NCBI GenBank assembly: GCA_009929975.1
Contig: RZZF01000064.1
Location: 1-8,514 of the forward strand
Reading direction: 5' to 3'
From: Clostridia bacterium
GTDB lineage: Bacteria; Bacillota; Clostridia; Saccharofermentanales; UBA5734
DNA length: 8,514 nucleotides
Below the pieces are notes generated by a model. The model worked only from the letters and a program-made list of their open reading frames with translations. It did not search any database and was not told the DNA's origin. The position numbers and the translations under genes were made by a program. This document shows, piece by piece, positions 7,291 through 8,514 of this stretch (position 1 is its first letter; the number at the start of each line of letters is the position of its first letter).

Positions 7291-7359
7291 GCCAGCGCCC
7301 GAAGCGGATCTGTACATTTCCGGGCTTATCAAGCGGCAGAAACTGGGCATCAAGATCAT
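7279..7359 (-). CDS. Possible short ORF upstream of rpsF (26 codons)
   Basis: An ATG at 7359 preceded by GAGG with 7 nt spacing opens a 26-codon frame ending in TGA at 7279-7281. The peptide starts MILMPSFCRL and resembles no family I know. It overlaps the -35 of the rpsF promoter and ends before the predicted rpsF transcript begins, so it could be made only from an upstream transcript (the fused sua5-ywlE gene or the TATAAT candidate at 7405). It may well be chance. Confidence 0.15.
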   Translation of the reverse strand: MILMPSFCRLISPEMYRSASGAGLTR

Positions 7360-7404
7360 TGGCGTACCTCGTTTCGTTCAGATCAGCATGACCATGCAGC
7401 TACC

Positions 7405-7428
7405 ATTATATCGTCCGGCTTTCGTCCG
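7405..7428 (-). promoter_or_regulatory. Weak promoter candidate with tandem CGGACGA repeats
   Basis: The minus strand has a perfect TATAAT (7410-7405) with no recognisable -35. Two CGGACGA copies (7428-7422 and 7417-7411) lie exactly 11 bp apart, the nearer one touching the -10. One helical turn between copies would put them on the same face of the DNA, as for a bound activator or repressor. This stretch lies between the stop of the fused gene (7446) and the main rpsF promoter. I see no good intrinsic terminator after the fused gene; a short dyad, GCATG/CATGC (7386-7397), has no U run. Low confidence. Confidence 0.25.
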
Positions 7429-7445
7429 TTTCGCGCGGTCTGTCG

Positions 7446-8514
7446 TCAAAATTGGTCTGAATCTGACAATCGCTGCCAAAGATCACGAATATACCCGGCC
7501 AGCTGTCTGGCCGTTGCCGTATACCCTGCTTCGTCCGCGCCATATGGATCAGTGATGTCCCCGGCCGGATAGCCGGCCATTTCCGCCAAGGTCAGAATAT
7601 GGTCCCGCCGATCCGGAAACAGCAGACGCAGACGATCACGCTGCGGCCGCGTCATGGTCAGAATCCAGTCAGCCTGACCTATGACTGAGGCATCGACCAT
7701 CCGTGACTGATGCGCGTCGAGGCTGATCTGATAGAGCTGGCGCATGACATGCCGGGCTGTGACAGTCGCCGCATCGCCGGGAATCGCCGCCAGTCCGGCC
7801 GACGATGTCTGCCAGCCGCTGCCGGCTGCCTGCTGCCGGAAAAGAGCCTCTGCCATCGGACTGCGGCAGGTATTGCCCGTACAGACAAACAGAACATGTC
7901 GGGCCGGTCCAGACAATTCGACAGAAGCCTGGCTGTCAGCCGCCCGGTAAAGCCGGTCCATGTAAGCCGAAGCACCAGCCAGATGACTGAGTCCTTCCGC
8001 GACGATCAGATCAGATCCGCCATCATCCATCAGGCGGAGTGCCTGAAACAGGCGTTCTCCAGCCAGGCGGGGATCCGGGAACTCTCCATAGATGATCGCC
8101 GGCAGTTCACGACGTTCCTGCCTGCCGAATTGGGTTTCCGGTGCGATATCGCGTTCAATATTCACTTCGGCAAAGCTCAGGCCGAGGGATTTTCCGACCG
8201 CCCGCAGACTCTGCCGGCTGCAGAACAGGGCTGGCCGCTGTCCGTTGGAAAGAGAACGGCGGATTACACCGGCTATCGCTTCAGCCCGCTGATCATCATC
8301 TGCGATGTCCACCAGCCTGACCGGCACCTCCGGCGCGTAATGGCGGTATTTCATGCCGGGAGAGCGGACCGGCTGATCCTTGCCGGTATCTGACGAAAAT
8401 CTAACGGCCGGATAATCTGCGGCTGCCAGAACCTGGTTGATTTCCTCTGCACCGATATGGCCGGGGCGCAAAATCACCGGCTGGCTGCCGCTGATGGTCT
8501 GCGCCGCGTTGCCG
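7446..8514 (-). CDS. Sua5/YwlC threonylcarbamoyl-AMP synthase fused to YwlE-like arginine phosphatase (5' end missing)
   Basis: One open frame runs from the window edge to TGA at 7446, with its start outside the window. Residues are numbered from the first complete visible codon (8513). The end of the YrdC-like domain shows PVILRPGHIG (12-21). Then comes the linker motif SPGMKYRHYAP (51-61) of long Sua5 proteins and the Sua5 C-terminal domain, ending near MDRLYRAA (about 192). After a spacer of roughly 13 residues there is a complete low-molecular-weight phosphatase domain (about 206-355): HVLFVCTGNTCRSP holds catalytic C211 and R217, and DPYG (322-325) the general acid D322. The Thr in CTGNTCRS matches B. 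subtilis YwlE, where it favours phospho-arginine. Sua5 makes threonylcarbamoyl-AMP for t6A37 of ANN-reading tRNAs. In B. subtilis ywlC and ywlE are separate near neighbours. The GTG at 8477 is an internal Val, not a start. Confidence 0.92.
   Translation of the reverse strand, partial: GNAAQTISGSQPVILRPGHIGAEEINQVLAAADYPAVRFSSDTGKDQPVRSPGMKYRHYAPEVPVRLVDIADDDQRAEAIAGVIRRSLSNGQRPALFCSRQSLRAVGKSLGLSFAEVNIERDIAPETQFGRQERRELPAIIYGEFPDPRLAGERLFQALRLMDDGGSDLIVAEGLSHLAGASAYMDRLYRAADSQASVELSGPARHVLFVCTGNTCRSPMAEALFRQQAAGSGWQTSSAGLAAIPGDAATVTARHVMRQLYQISLDAHQSRMVDASVIGQADWILTMTRPQRDRLRLLFPDRRDHILTLAEMAGYPAGDITDPYGADEAGYTATARQLAGYIRDLWQRLSDSDQF

Noticed and set aside
7710..8393. Long plus-strand open frame (227 codons)
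   Set aside because: It is a shadow of the fused gene on the opposite strand, without a recognisable domain; GC-rich codons on one strand suppress stops on the other.
8475..8477. GTG as start of a stand-alone gene for the Sua5-phosphatase frame
   Set aside because: The frame is open to the window edge and the residues before it are a plausible part of the same protein; PVILRPG is an internal Sua5 motif.

Overview
This is an ordinary but dense stretch of chromosomal core genes from a bacterium of the Bacillota, most likely a Clostridia-type lineage of moderate to high GC. The supporting signs are: (i) the cluster rpsF-ssb-rpsR and the cluster tilS-hpt-ftsH, both typical of Bacillota; (ii) strong AGGAGG-type ribosome binding sites; (iii) an S18 of the cysteine-rich type (C24, C27, C61, H64), unlike the single-cysteine Bacillus subtilis form; (iv) a YwlE-type arginine phosphatase domain. 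I do not name a genus. There are no mobile elements, CRISPR arrays, tRNA or rRNA genes, and every gene lies on the minus strand.

Layout in the direction of transcription (high to low coordinate). The right edge (8514 down to 7446) holds the 3' part of a gene that fuses a Sua5/YwlC threonylcarbamoyl-AMP synthase to a YwlE-like low-molecular-weight phosphatase; its 5' end is outside the window. Next is the largest non-coding stretch (7445-7176, 270 bases). It contains a weak TATAAT-type promoter candidate with an 11-bp-spaced direct repeat, a possible 26-codon ORF, a strong promoter (TTGACG, 17 bp, TATATT) and a structured leader in front of rpsF. The leader can fold into a hairpin whose loop pairs with a bulge next to the Shine-Dalgarno sequence, and it carries a CCG triplet, matching the known S6:S18 autoregulatory leader. 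The operon rpsF (TTG start)-ssb-rpsR follows and ends at an intrinsic terminator (6086-6116). A new promoter (6031-6064) then drives rplI-dnaB-tilS-hpt-ftsH, which are tightly packed (14 nt, 1 nt, 57 nt, then a 4-nt ATGA overlap). This unit ends at a strong intrinsic terminator (58-89).

Together the genes serve information processing and quality control: ribosomal proteins S6, S18 and L9; replication (SSB, DnaB); tRNA modification (TsaC/Sua5 for t6A37, TilS for the lysidine that lets tRNA-Ile read AUA); purine salvage (Hpt); membrane proteolysis (FtsH); and probably removal of arginine phosphate marks (YwlE domain). The points most worth a second look are the Sua5-YwlE fusion, the compact rpsF leader pseudoknot that can mask the ribosome binding site, an SSB tail that runs two residues past the usual terminal Pro-Phe, and the joining of two normally separate gene clusters into one unit. 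I found no clearly new biological system.
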